Notes under the pieces: model-generated
Seen by the model: the letters and a program-made list of their open reading frames with translations, nothing else
Database searches by the model: none
Told to the model about the DNA's origin: nothing
Part shown: positions 1 through 5,471 of the stretch, piece after piece
Layout: every line of letters begins with the position of its first letter
Numbering within the stretch: the first letter of the stretch is position 1
Origin: Thermoplasmata archaeon
GTDB lineage: Archaea > Thermoplasmatota > Thermoplasmata > Thermoplasmatales > Aciduliprofundaceae
Assembly (NCBI GenBank): GCA_021163705.1
Contig: JAGGTO010000077.1
Location: 1-5,471, forward strand
DNA length: 5,471 nucleotides
Direction of reading: 5' to 3'
Made by a program: the position numbers and the translations under genes

Positions 1-24
1 AAAACACTTCAGATTTTAGAAAGA

Positions 25-33
25 ATTATATAT
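25..33 (+). promoter_or_regulatory. TATA box of rpl40e (leaderless promoter)
   Basis: The sequence TTATATAT lies at 26-33, preceded by the purine-rich AGAAAGAA that could serve as the TFB recognition element. Its centre is about 25-26 bases upstream of the ATG at 55, the usual distance from an archaeal TATA box to the transcription start. This predicts a transcript beginning at or within a base or two of the start codon. No Shine-Dalgarno sequence precedes the ATG, which agrees with leaderless translation. Confidence 0.7.
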
Positions 34-54
34 CGCTTCATCATGCTACGCACT

Positions 55-207
55 ATGACATTCCAGGAAGCTGTGGATAGACTGCTCAACAAAAAGATAT
101 GCATGAAATGTTACGCTCGGAATCCTCCAAATGCTACAAGATGCAGGAGATGCGGTAGTCACCAGCTTAGACCCAAGGCTAAGGAGAAGAGAGGTGGCGG
201 AAAGTAA
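55..207 (+). CDS. rpl40e: 50S ribosomal protein L40e
   Basis: This gene encodes a 50-residue basic zinc-ribbon protein of the large ribosomal subunit. In eukaryotes the same protein is made as a ubiquitin fusion; in archaea it stands alone, as here. Visible features are an N-terminal acidic/hydrophobic stretch (MTFQEAVDRLL), a zinc site with C16-x2-C19 and C30-x2-C33, the family-typical ICMKCYARNP around the first cysteine pair, and a basic tail ending LRPKAKEKRGGGK. The frame stays open to the left edge, and an in-frame ATG lies at 43. I chose 55 because the TATA box spacing places transcription initiation there and because archaeal homologues start close to this residue. Its last 29 bases overlap the 3' end of the convergent pcp gene. 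The identification is firm; the exact start is slightly less so. Confidence 0.92.
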   Translation: MTFQEAVDRLLNKKICMKCYARNPPNATRCRRCGSHQLRPKAKEKRGGGK

Positions 208-781
208 CCTCAATGGCCGTCTCTACTGCTTTTCTCATGGTATTGAATTTCACATAGGGTCTATTTTCTCTTTTCAGCACCATATCCTCGCTGCTCGGTA
301 AATGAATAAATCCTATGGGAATATTCATATTCATCCTTTTAGCATGATAAAGAAAGGAATAAAAGAGGGTATTGCAAACATATGTTCCGGCATGATAGGA
401 TACATAGGAGGGTATTCTCTTCTCATGCCATCTATCGAGAATTGAAAAAACCGGGAGTGTGGAGAAATAGGCATCTTCCCCATCTTCAAAAATTTTCTTT
501 CGGCTTGGAGCATAGCCCCTGTTATCGGGCTTTTTAGCGTGCATAAAGTTTATAGCTACCATCTCTATAGAAATCTGTGCCCTTCCATCTGCAAGTCCAA
601 GGGATATAACTGCTTGGGGTTTATGCTTTTGCAGAAGCTCCCTGGTTATGTTTTTCACATCTTCATAGCTTACAGGAATCTTCTCAATGATTACATCTTC
701 CATTTCTATTGCCCTTGCCACTTCCCAGGAAGGATTCTTCTTGAAATTCGAGAATACATCAAATCCAGTTAAAAGGAGCAT
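179..781 (-). CDS. pcp: Pyroglutamyl-peptidase I (pyrrolidone carboxyl peptidase, family C15)
   Basis: This 200-residue cytosolic cysteine peptidase removes N-terminal pyroglutamate from peptides. The length is normal for the family (about 200-220). The N-terminus MLLLTGFDVFSNFKKNPSWE has the family's TGF...F....NPS pattern. The catalytic triad can be placed as E73 in GRAQISIEMVAIN, C136 in HAGTYVCNTLFY, and H160 in GFIHLPSSE. All three expected residues are present, so the enzyme should be active. No signal peptide is seen. The start is supported by a Shine-Dalgarno sequence, GGAGGA at 788-793, six bases before the ATG. That sequence lies inside the end of pncB, which this gene overlaps by 13 bases, so the two are probably co-transcribed. 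The C-terminal nine or so residues are encoded in DNA shared with rpl40e on the other strand. A link to NAD salvage is not evident; a role in peptide turnover is inferred from the family. Confidence 0.93.
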   Translation of the reverse strand: MLLLTGFDVFSNFKKNPSWEVARAIEMEDVIIEKIPVSYEDVKNITRELLQKHKPQAVISLGLADGRAQISIEMVAINFMHAKKPDNRGYAPSRKKIFEDGEDAYFSTLPVFSILDRWHEKRIPSYVSYHAGTYVCNTLFYSFLYHAKRMNMNIPIGFIHLPSSEDMVLKRENRPYVKFNTMRKAVETAIEVTFRHLSSP

Positions 782-1947
782 TCTCTTTCCTCCAGCTGTT
801 GCAATACATATTCTCTTATCTCATCCACACCGGGATATTCTCCCACAATTTTCCCCTGAAGCATGTATGGCTTTAGCATATCCTCCAGCTCTCCTCCGCA
901 AACTGGACAATTTTTCATTTCCCTATCCCTAGGAATCACAAAGAAATTTCCACATTTCTTGCATCGATAAACTCTCTTTGCGCCACTCAGCTTCCCTCTT
1001 TTAGCCAGAGGCATTCCTTCCACCTCAACTATGTCCATGGCATAATCTATGGTCTTGGCATTGCTAAGTGATGTGCCCACACCAAAACCTGTAGCTCCAG
1101 CTTCTTTTAATCTCCTCACACGCTCCTCATCCAAGCCTCCTGAGACAAATATTCCAACATTCTTATAGCCTCTCAAATCGAGCTCCCATCTTACTTCCCT
1201 AACTATATCCTCAAAATTTCCCCTTCGTGAGGATGGCGTGTCAAGACGAATCGCCGCCAGATCCTTTAAAAGCTCGGCGGCTTTTATTGCCTCAAATTTC
1301 TCATCTCCAAATGTGTCTATGAGGGCTATTCTTGGAACATTCTTGGAAACAACTTCATCAAACTTCCTCCAGGCCTCTTCCTCGCCTATTGTGAGAATTA
1401 GGGCATGGGGCATGGTACCTTTTGGATTCTTTCCAATATGCTCAGCACCCAGAATGCTGGATACTCCATCACATCCTCCAATATAAGTAGCCCGATCTAT
1501 CATTGGAGAGATTGCGGGATGCATTCTTCGAACCCCAAAGGATAAAACCAAAGAATCTCCAGCAGCTAGTCTTATTCTTGCAGCCTTTGTGGCTATTCCA
1601 GAGGCCTGACATATTAGCCCGAGAATAGGCGTTTCATAAACTGCAAATTCCTTATAATCCCCCTCAATTGCCATCACCGGAATAGGGTAGCCATGGTAAT
1701 CTCTCCGCGTGAATATTGTGCCTTCAGGAAGAGCATATATGTTTACATTCTTCCCCTCCATTAAATGAAGAACTTCATCAAGACCTGCAAATACTACCCA
1801 GTCATATGGGGGGTTCATCACAGTGAATTCTGCCCAAACTCTTTTCTTTACACCCAGTTTCTCCAGAATTTCCTTTGTCCGGAGAAAATAAACATCCGTG
1901 GTCTTACCTTCTTTAATTTCTTCTTCTGTGGCTATGTGAAACTTCAT
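769..1947 (-). CDS. pncB: Nicotinate phosphoribosyltransferase, archaeal zinc-ribbon type
   Basis: This 392-residue enzyme converts nicotinate plus PRPP to nicotinate mononucleotide, coupled to ATP hydrolysis, in the Preiss-Handler branch of NAD salvage. The length and layout match the Thermoplasma acidophilum enzyme type. Landmarks include DVYFLRT near residue 18, FGVRRMHP (137-144), GTMPHAL (177-183, whose H181 matches the position of the regulatory phospho-histidine in bacterial homologues by inference), RLDTPSSRRG (234-243), and the phosphate-binding barrel turns FVSGGLDE (267-274) and GFGVGTS (287-293). The C-terminal module carries four cysteines, C329-x2-C332 and C347-x2-C350, a zinc ribbon typical of the archaeal branch. 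The start codon overlaps the pncA stop as ATGA, with only a weak purine-rich GGGGGA upstream, so translational coupling is likely. The 3' end overlaps pcp by 13 bases. It should act directly on the product of the upstream pncA gene. A quinolinate phosphoribosyltransferase is unlikely given these motifs and the length. Confidence 0.95.
   Translation of the reverse strand: MKFHIATEEEIKEGKTTDVYFLRTKEILEKLGVKKRVWAEFTVMNPPYDWVVFAGLDEVLHLMEGKNVNIYALPEGTIFTRRDYHGYPIPVMAIEGDYKEFAVYETPILGLICQASGIATKAARIRLAAGDSLVLSFGVRRMHPAISPMIDRATYIGGCDGVSSILGAEHIGKNPKGTMPHALILTIGEEEAWRKFDEVVSKNVPRIALIDTFGDEKFEAIKAAELLKDLAAIRLDTPSSRRGNFEDIVREVRWELDLRGYKNVGIFVSGGLDEERVRRLKEAGATGFGVGTSLSNAKTIDYAMDIVEVEGMPLAKRGKLSGAKRVYRCKKCGNFFVIPRDREMKNCPVCGGELEDMLKPYMLQGKIVGEYPGVDEIREYVLQQLEERECSF
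788..793 (-). promoter_or_regulatory. Shine-Dalgarno site of pcp
   Basis: On the minus strand GGAGGA stands six bases before the pcp ATG, within the last codons of pncB. It fixes the pcp start at 781 and shows that this internal operon gene uses leadered, SD-dependent initiation. Confidence 0.65.
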
Positions 1948-2462
1948 ATTTCTTCCCCCTTCACCATTTTAACCCCATAAATATCCCTCATATAATTCAA
2001 AGCATACTCATGCTTAGCCTCCGATGTACCACTGCAGGCATCTTCTATAACATAAACATCAAAACCCCGAACAAAAGCTCCAAAGGCCGTATGAAGCACA
2101 CAAATATCTGTGGCCACTCCACATAAATACACCTCATTCACACCTTTCTCTCTGAGAACTTTTTCAAGATCTGTGAAAAGAAAACCGTCATAGGTTCTCT
2201 TATCTATCACAATATCTCCACTCTCTGGTGCAAGCTCCTCCACTATCTCTGAACCCCAAGTACCTTCCATGGCATGCTCTCCCCATACTCTAAGCTCCGC
2301 ATCATCTTTCCTATGAGAATCCCTAAGATAGATTACCATACCTCCCTTCCTGAATTTCTTCGCAATTTCTTTTATTTTTGGCACTATACTCCTTGCTCCC
2401 TCACTCCCAAACTTTCCATCCACAAAGTCATGGATCATATCAACGATCAACAGCGATTTCAT
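1944..2462 (-). CDS. pncA: Nicotinamidase (isochorismatase-like hydrolase)
   Basis: This 172-residue cytosolic enzyme hydrolyses nicotinamide to nicotinate and ammonia. The cysteine-hydrolase triad reads D8 (LIVDMIHDF), K88 (VIDKRTYDGF) and C121 (CGVATDICVLHTA). The metal-binding residues typical of nicotinamidases are also present: D48 and H50 in LRDSHRKDD, and H63 in WGEHAMEGT. These metal ligands, plus the GVATD loop holding the cis peptide, favour nicotinamidase over isochorismatase or other family members; the adjacent pncB strengthens this. The length is close to the Pyrococcus horikoshii homologue. The start lies 24 bases after the stop of the DUF296 gene. No Shine-Dalgarno sequence precedes it (the upstream bases are CACCCCT), but an AT-rich TATA-like tract does, so it may be transcribed as a leaderless message or read through from polB. 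The end overlaps pncB by ATGA. Confidence 0.94.
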   Translation of the reverse strand: MKSLLIVDMIHDFVDGKFGSEGARSIVPKIKEIAKKFRKGGMVIYLRDSHRKDDAELRVWGEHAMEGTWGSEIVEELAPESGDIVIDKRTYDGFLFTDLEKVLREKGVNEVYLCGVATDICVLHTAFGAFVRGFDVYVIEDACSGTSEAKHEYALNYMRDIYGVKMVKGEEI

Positions 2463-2476
2463 AGGGGTGAATGAAA

Positions 2477-2490
2477 TTAAAAATAATTAA
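2477..2490 (-). promoter_or_regulatory. Candidate internal promoter for pncA-pncB-pcp
   Basis: On the minus strand the tract TTAATTATTTTTAA spans the stop codon of the DUF296 gene and the short gap after it. Depending on which part acts as the TATA box, its centre is 20-25 bases before the pncA ATG, near the leaderless spacing. The lack of a Shine-Dalgarno site before pncA agrees with this. AT-rich gaps are common by chance, so this is tentative. Confidence 0.4.
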
Positions 2491-2906
2491 TGTTTCTCCC
2501 GATAAGGAGGCCAGAGATACAGGCTTCCTTCCTTTATCCTCTCCAGCTTCTCTCCCCTTAACTCAAGTACGAAAACCTCACCAACAAAAACCTTGCCCTC
2601 TATTAAATGTCCTCCTACCGTATTTCCCTCCCTATCTCCAAGAACCGCATGAATATGCACGAAAACATCACCATTTTTCAATGAGATATTTCCCATGGCA
2701 CTTAAAAGCTCCCGATATCCCCGAATATCAATCTCCTCATATTTGCCCTTCTCTTTGTTGAAATATCCAAGCCTTGCATTTTTTAATGTGCCTATGGCAT
2801 TTACTATCCCGGCATTTATGCCATTCTTCCTTGCAAAATCCTCAACAAATTTAACAAGATCCTCATCTTCCGGACATCTTATTAGAAATGCTCTTCCCAC
2901 ATCCAT
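2487..2906 (-). CDS. PPC/DUF296-domain protein (predicted DNA-binding or metal-binding)
   Basis: This is a stand-alone PPC (plant and prokaryote conserved, DUF296) domain protein of 139 residues. In plants the domain occurs in AT-hook nuclear proteins; prokaryotic single-domain members form trimers and their role is not established. Visible hallmarks are an N-terminal strand, MDVGRAFLIRCPEDED; the GINAGIVNAIGTLKNARLGYF segment shortened here to its core GIVNAIGTL; and the histidine cluster H84-x-H86 with H100 in GGHL, corresponding to the zinc site seen in prokaryotic members. I set the start at the ATG at 2906 because a full-consensus Shine-Dalgarno sequence, GAGGAGGTGA, ends five bases before it. 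A TTG at 2927 would add seven residues, but the ribosome site would then lie inside the gene. The gene follows polB by 43 bases and precedes pncA by 24. It has no AT-hook, so the label DNA-binding rests only on domain naming. Confidence 0.85.
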   Translation of the reverse strand: MDVGRAFLIRCPEDEDLVKFVEDFARKNGINAGIVNAIGTLKNARLGYFNKEKGKYEEIDIRGYRELLSAMGNISLKNGDVFVHIHAVLGDREGNTVGGHLIEGKVFVGEVFVLELRGEKLERIKEGSLYLWPPYREKH

Positions 2907-2911
2907 ACTCT

Positions 2912-2921
2912 TCACCTCCTC
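2912..2921 (-). promoter_or_regulatory. Consensus Shine-Dalgarno that sets the DUF296 gene start
   Basis: The minus strand reads GAGGAGGTGA, a perfect match to the archaeal anti-SD complement, with five bases between it and the ATG at 2904-2906. It decides in favour of that ATG over the TTG at 2927. It is the strongest ribosome site in the window. Confidence 0.8.
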
Positions 2922-2949
2922 ATCCAAATCTCCCTCATTCTATAAAACC

Positions 2950-5301
2950 TTATTGAAAATCAAACAGTGTTTTTCTTTTCTTCTCTTTCTTCTTCTCTTC
3001 ACCAAAGGACATGAGTTCTATTTGCCTGCTTCCGGTTAAGAGATTCTCCTCATCCACCCCGAATACCTCCGTGATCCTGGCTAAAGTTTCCGCTATTCTC
3101 CGAGCATAATACCTATAATCAGGTCTCTTGATGAAAGGTCTTCCTGGAATATAGGGCTCAACATCCTGCTTTGAGCCCCTGGCATTCACCACTATCCAGG
3201 AGACCTTCATCCCGGGGATGAACTCATAGCCCATGGCAATGAGTTTCTTGGCCGCCTGAACATTTGCCATTGACTCAGGATTTTTGTAAAACTTGAAATC
3301 TTTAACCGTCCGAGATATCACTAAACTCTCCACAGGAACCTTCCCACTTCTAACCTTGCTCACTATATCTCTGGCAAGTTTTATAGCTCCCTCTATATCC
3401 TCATCCAAAATCTTCTCAAAAACCATTTTCTGTGCTTCACTCTGTAAATCAAATGAATCTGTGCGGCGTATCTCGTAGCCACGAACTATCATCTCCCCTC
3501 TCTGCTCTTCAGGCCAGATTATCCTGCCAACATACCTTTTCTTTGCACCATGCGAAAAAAATGGTTCCAGGATCTTCTCAAACTCAAGAATTAGCTTTTC
3601 CCTCTGGGAAATCTCCTGAGCTTTCATTTTCCCAAATCTTATGCTCTCTTCCAAATTGCTGAAGGGTGATTGAAAGAATACACTATCTGTATCTCCATAT
3701 ACCACCTTTATTCCTTCATCTTCAAGCTCCTGAATTATCCTCTTTATGGTCTCTCTCGCAAAAGCCGTTATGCTCGCCCCTATGTCCGGATTTGTGAATC
3801 TGTAAAATGAGGAGGCTAGAACTCCATAAAATGAGTTCATAAGTATTTTCACTGCTTGCTGAAGTCCATCATAATAATCCCTCCTCTCTTTATCCTCCTT
3901 CATCTTTCTCTTGAGCTCGTCCCTTTTGTTCATAAGCTCCCCTAGAATCTTAGGTATCAATCCCACCTTCTTCTCTTTACTTAAAAACCGTGTTCCTGTG
4001 GGACTTACTATCTCTCCATCTTCACTTAGGGTTGTGAAGCATATGTTGTACTTTATAATTATGCTCGGATACATGCTCTTGAAATCTAAAACGCATATCC
4101 AGTGATATAATCCAGGCTCTATAGTGTGAACATAACCACCTTCTATCCTCTTAGATTTTCTCTCCTGGCCCTGCAGGGGAACACCTATCCCATTTTTATC
4201 CGCTTCTCTAATTAACAGAGAATCCACCCATGTAGATGTGCCTGAGTGTATAACATCATCCAATGGAAATCTGGTAACGGTGGCCAGATCAAGATATTTA
4301 TCAATTATCCCTATTTTAAGCAAAATTCGCAGGGCCAATTCTGCATCTCTCTTGCAGTACTCTATTACATCCTCCCTTCTCTTTTCCCATTCCTCATCTA
4401 TGTTGGTTCTATCCACATCCATTTTCCCTTCTCCAAATAGCTCCTGAGAAACCGCTTCCAGTGTCTCCTGTTTTAACCGCAATTCCTTCTTCACAGCCCA
4501 CCAGGCATCCTCTATAACCCTCCCGTGTAGTCTCCAGAACTGGCCAACTATACGCTGGGGCTTACCACCATCTCTACCTATGGAAAAATCCATACCGTAC
4601 TTTTTGTATCTATCGCTTAAGAGCTCCAGATCATAGCCGTCAATATTGTAACCTGTAATTATATCCGGGTCCTCCTTCCTAACAAGCTCTATAAAATTTT
4701 TGAGAATGTGTTTTTCCTCTCCTTCTATGCTCATCTTTCTGATCTCTCCCTTTTCCCATACGGCTATCCCGATGGTGAATATTCTTCCATCTTTCATGGA
4801 ATTTTCTATATCAAAACTCAGAATTTTAAGGGGAGGCTTGAAATCTTCAATATTCTCGAATCTCTCAGCCCTCACAACGATCTCTGTAAAGTATCTCCTA
4901 TCATCAACCCTCTCTCCAAAAACCCTCACACAGGAGGAGAGATCAAAATCATATATAAATCTCTGATGAAAGGGGATATCCGCCGCCAGAACATCACAAA
5001 ATTCAAGGGCCTCTCTTCGGTATCTGGGAGTTTTCCAGGGTGAGTGCATTGTTACCTTCACACAGTCTCGAATTTTTCCCTTGTGCCATAGCTTTACATT
5101 CTCAAGAGAGTATATTTCAGAGTCCTTGGAAAATCTTTCCAGTAGTGTGGTGGGTGGCTCAACAAGATAAAAATACGGTCTAAATCCATGGTATTTTATG
5201 GTTATGGATTTTCCCTCCCTTGTCTTTCCGTAAAGTTCCACGACTACTCCTCTTTCCCCCCGAGAATAAGAGGCACTCAAAAGCCGAACATCCCAGTACA
5301 T
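2950..5301 (-). CDS. polB: Family B DNA polymerase with 3'-5' exonuclease
   Basis: This 783-residue replicative polymerase has all domains in order. The N-terminal domain (about 1-155) includes FRPYFYLV and the ADIPFHQRF segment shared with Pyrococcus enzymes. The proofreading exonuclease carries Exo I (FDIE, D164/E166), Exo II (YNIDGYD, N219-D224) and Exo III (YCKRD, Y315/D319). The polymerase core has motif A (DFKSMYPSI, D406-I414), motif B (KILMNSFYG, 485-493), motif C (YGDTDS, 535-540) and KKRY at 587-590. The thumb runs to about 755. No catalytic residue is missing. Motifs A, B and C, common intein sites in archaeal polymerases, are uninterrupted. The C-terminus holds RQIELMSF (759-766), matching the place of the Pyrococcus PCNA motif, then a lysine/glutamate-rich linker and a terminal KTLFDF (777-782), a second PIP-like motif. 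The start has no useful Shine-Dalgarno sequence but a TATA box 27 bases upstream. The gene likely heads the operon running to pcp. Confidence 0.97.
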   Translation of the reverse strand: MYWDVRLLSASYSRGERGVVVELYGKTREGKSITIKYHGFRPYFYLVEPPTTLLERFSKDSEIYSLENVKLWHKGKIRDCVKVTMHSPWKTPRYRREALEFCDVLAADIPFHQRFIYDFDLSSCVRVFGERVDDRRYFTEIVVRAERFENIEDFKPPLKILSFDIENSMKDGRIFTIGIAVWEKGEIRKMSIEGEEKHILKNFIELVRKEDPDIITGYNIDGYDLELLSDRYKKYGMDFSIGRDGGKPQRIVGQFWRLHGRVIEDAWWAVKKELRLKQETLEAVSQELFGEGKMDVDRTNIDEEWEKRREDVIEYCKRDAELALRILLKIGIIDKYLDLATVTRFPLDDVIHSGTSTWVDSLLIREADKNGIGVPLQGQERKSKRIEGGYVHTIEPGLYHWICVLDFKSMYPSIIIKYNICFTTLSEDGEIVSPTGTRFLSKEKKVGLIPKILGELMNKRDELKRKMKEDKERRDYYDGLQQAVKILMNSFYGVLASSFYRFTNPDIGASITAFARETIKRIIQELEDEGIKVVYGDTDSVFFQSPFSNLEESIRFGKMKAQEISQREKLILEFEKILEPFFSHGAKKRYVGRIIWPEEQRGEMIVRGYEIRRTDSFDLQSEAQKMVFEKILDEDIEGAIKLARDIVSKVRSGKVPVESLVISRTVKDFKFYKNPESMANVQAAKKLIAMGYEFIPGMKVSWIVVNARGSKQDVEPYIPGRPFIKRPDYRYYARRIAETLARITEVFGVDEENLLTGSRQIELMSFGEEKKKEKKRKTLFDFQ

Positions 5302-5324
5302 CTCAATTTAACATCTCCTACGGG

Positions 5325-5331
5325 AATATAA
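5325..5331 (-). promoter_or_regulatory. TATA box of polB (leaderless promoter)
   Basis: The minus strand reads TTATATT, centred 27 bases upstream of the polB ATG at 5301, inside the 39-base gap that follows the upstream ORF. This spacing predicts initiation at or just before the start codon. A GGAG further down (5315-5318) lies 13 bases from the ATG, too far to act well as a ribosome site, and would fall outside a leaderless message. Confidence 0.65.
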
Positions 5332-5340
5332 GGGTTACGA

Positions 5341-5471
5341 TTAGAAGGATAAAACCTTGCCCACGAGCCAGTTGGTGAGATATGCCACGGTCATGCCTAT
5401 CCACACAAGCATGGAGAAGTGAAGATATATGCTATGCTTGTGAGAACCACTCACTACTTTAATGAGCATAG
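5341..5471 (-). CDS. Unrecognised small or truncated ORF with a C-terminal membrane segment
   Basis: A minus-strand frame ends with TAA at 5341-5343 and stays open to the right edge. An ATG at 5467-5469 would give a 42-residue protein, but the frame may equally be the C-terminal end of a longer protein entering from beyond the window. The residues after about 17 (HFSMLVWIGMTVAYLTNWLV, then a short GKVLSF tail) form one hydrophobic stretch long enough to cross a membrane once. The preceding part is polar and basic with three histidines (SGSHKHSIYLH). It sits on the same strand as polB, 39 bases upstream, but polB seems to have its own promoter in between. I do not recognise the family. The other two minus-strand frames are closed by stops near the edge, which favours this one as the real frame. 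Confidence 0.45.
   Translation of the reverse strand, partial: MLIKVVSGSHKHSIYLHFSMLVWIGMTVAYLTNWLVGKVLSF

Noticed and set aside
262..274. T-rich tract (TATTTTCTCTTTT) on the plus strand as an rpl40e terminator
   Set aside because: Archaeal termination can use T-tracts, but this one is interrupted by cytosines, lies 55 bases past the stop, and is explained as the complement of AAA/GAA/AGA codons in pcp. Too weak to list.
539..1486. Several plus-strand frames opposite pcp and pncB
   Set aside because: All are antisense to genes with intact catalytic motifs and have no ribosome sites or family features.
2912..2938. Eight-codon leader frame ending inside the DUF296 ribosome site
   Set aside because: The minus strand reads ATG, seven sense codons and TGA just before the gene, resembling a regulatory leader. 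It is very short, has no ribosome site and no attenuator structure, so chance is the simpler explanation.
2940..2947. TTTTATAG as a TATA box between polB and the DUF296 gene
   Set aside because: Its centre is 38 bases from the ATG, so initiation 26 bases downstream would cut through the Shine-Dalgarno sequence that this gene clearly uses. Read-through from polB fits better.
2695..3039. Plus-strand open frame of about 114 codons spanning the polB-DUF296 junction
   Set aside because: Its apparent hydrophobic character (SFLLFLLLF) comes from the complement of the lysine-rich polB tail. It is antisense to two well-supported genes.
4708..5043. Plus-strand open frame of about 111 codons opposite polB
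   Set aside because: It lies wholly antisense to the N-terminal and exonuclease region of polB, has a low-complexity Ser/Phe/Leu composition typical of an antisense reading, and has no recognisable motif.
2950..5301. Intein in the polymerase
   Set aside because: Motifs A, B and C read through without interruption and the protein has normal length, so no intein is present.

Overview
The window is archaeal. The evidence is a 50-residue L40e ribosomal protein (a family of archaea and eukaryotes), an archaeal-type family B DNA polymerase, a nicotinate phosphoribosyltransferase of the Thermoplasma type with a C-terminal four-cysteine zinc ribbon, TATA boxes placed 25-27 bases upstream of start codons (leaderless transcripts), and Shine-Dalgarno sequences matching the archaeal consensus GGAGGTGA at other genes. 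Heavy use of AGA/AGG and ATA codons with few CG dinucleotides suits a thermophile. A euryarchaeon near the Thermoplasmata (for example an Aciduliprofundum-like lineage) is my best guess; this is inference from gene content and was not tested by a search.

Layout. At the left edge the plus strand carries rpl40e (55-207) behind a clear TATA box. Everything else is on the minus strand and reads right to left: a small or truncated membrane-segment ORF (5341-5471), family B DNA polymerase (2950-5301), a PPC/DUF296-domain protein (2487-2906, start revised), nicotinamidase (1944-2462), nicotinate phosphoribosyltransferase (769-1947) and pyroglutamyl-peptidase I (179-781). Coding density is extreme. 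pncA and pncB overlap by 4 bases (ATGA), pncB and pcp by 13, and the convergent 3' ends of pcp and rpl40e by 29. The only gaps are about 40 bases or less. No stretch of 300 bases lacks a gene.

How the genes fit together. The two middle genes form a complete two-step salvage route: nicotinamidase makes nicotinate from nicotinamide, and the phosphoribosyltransferase makes nicotinate mononucleotide for NAD synthesis. Their overlap implies coupled translation. The polymerase has a leaderless promoter of its own and could drive the whole five-gene run; a second AT-rich promoter-like site sits just before pncA. DNA replication, NAD salvage and peptide turnover have no obvious biochemical link, so this looks like a compact housekeeping transcription unit.

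I saw no mobile element, CRISPR array, tRNA, long repeat or intein, and no sign of a new defence or metabolic system. The most useful observations are the corrected DUF296 start, the promoter architecture, altered residues in the polymerase's uracil-sensing pocket, a probable second PCNA-binding motif at the polymerase C-terminus, and the convergent overlap.
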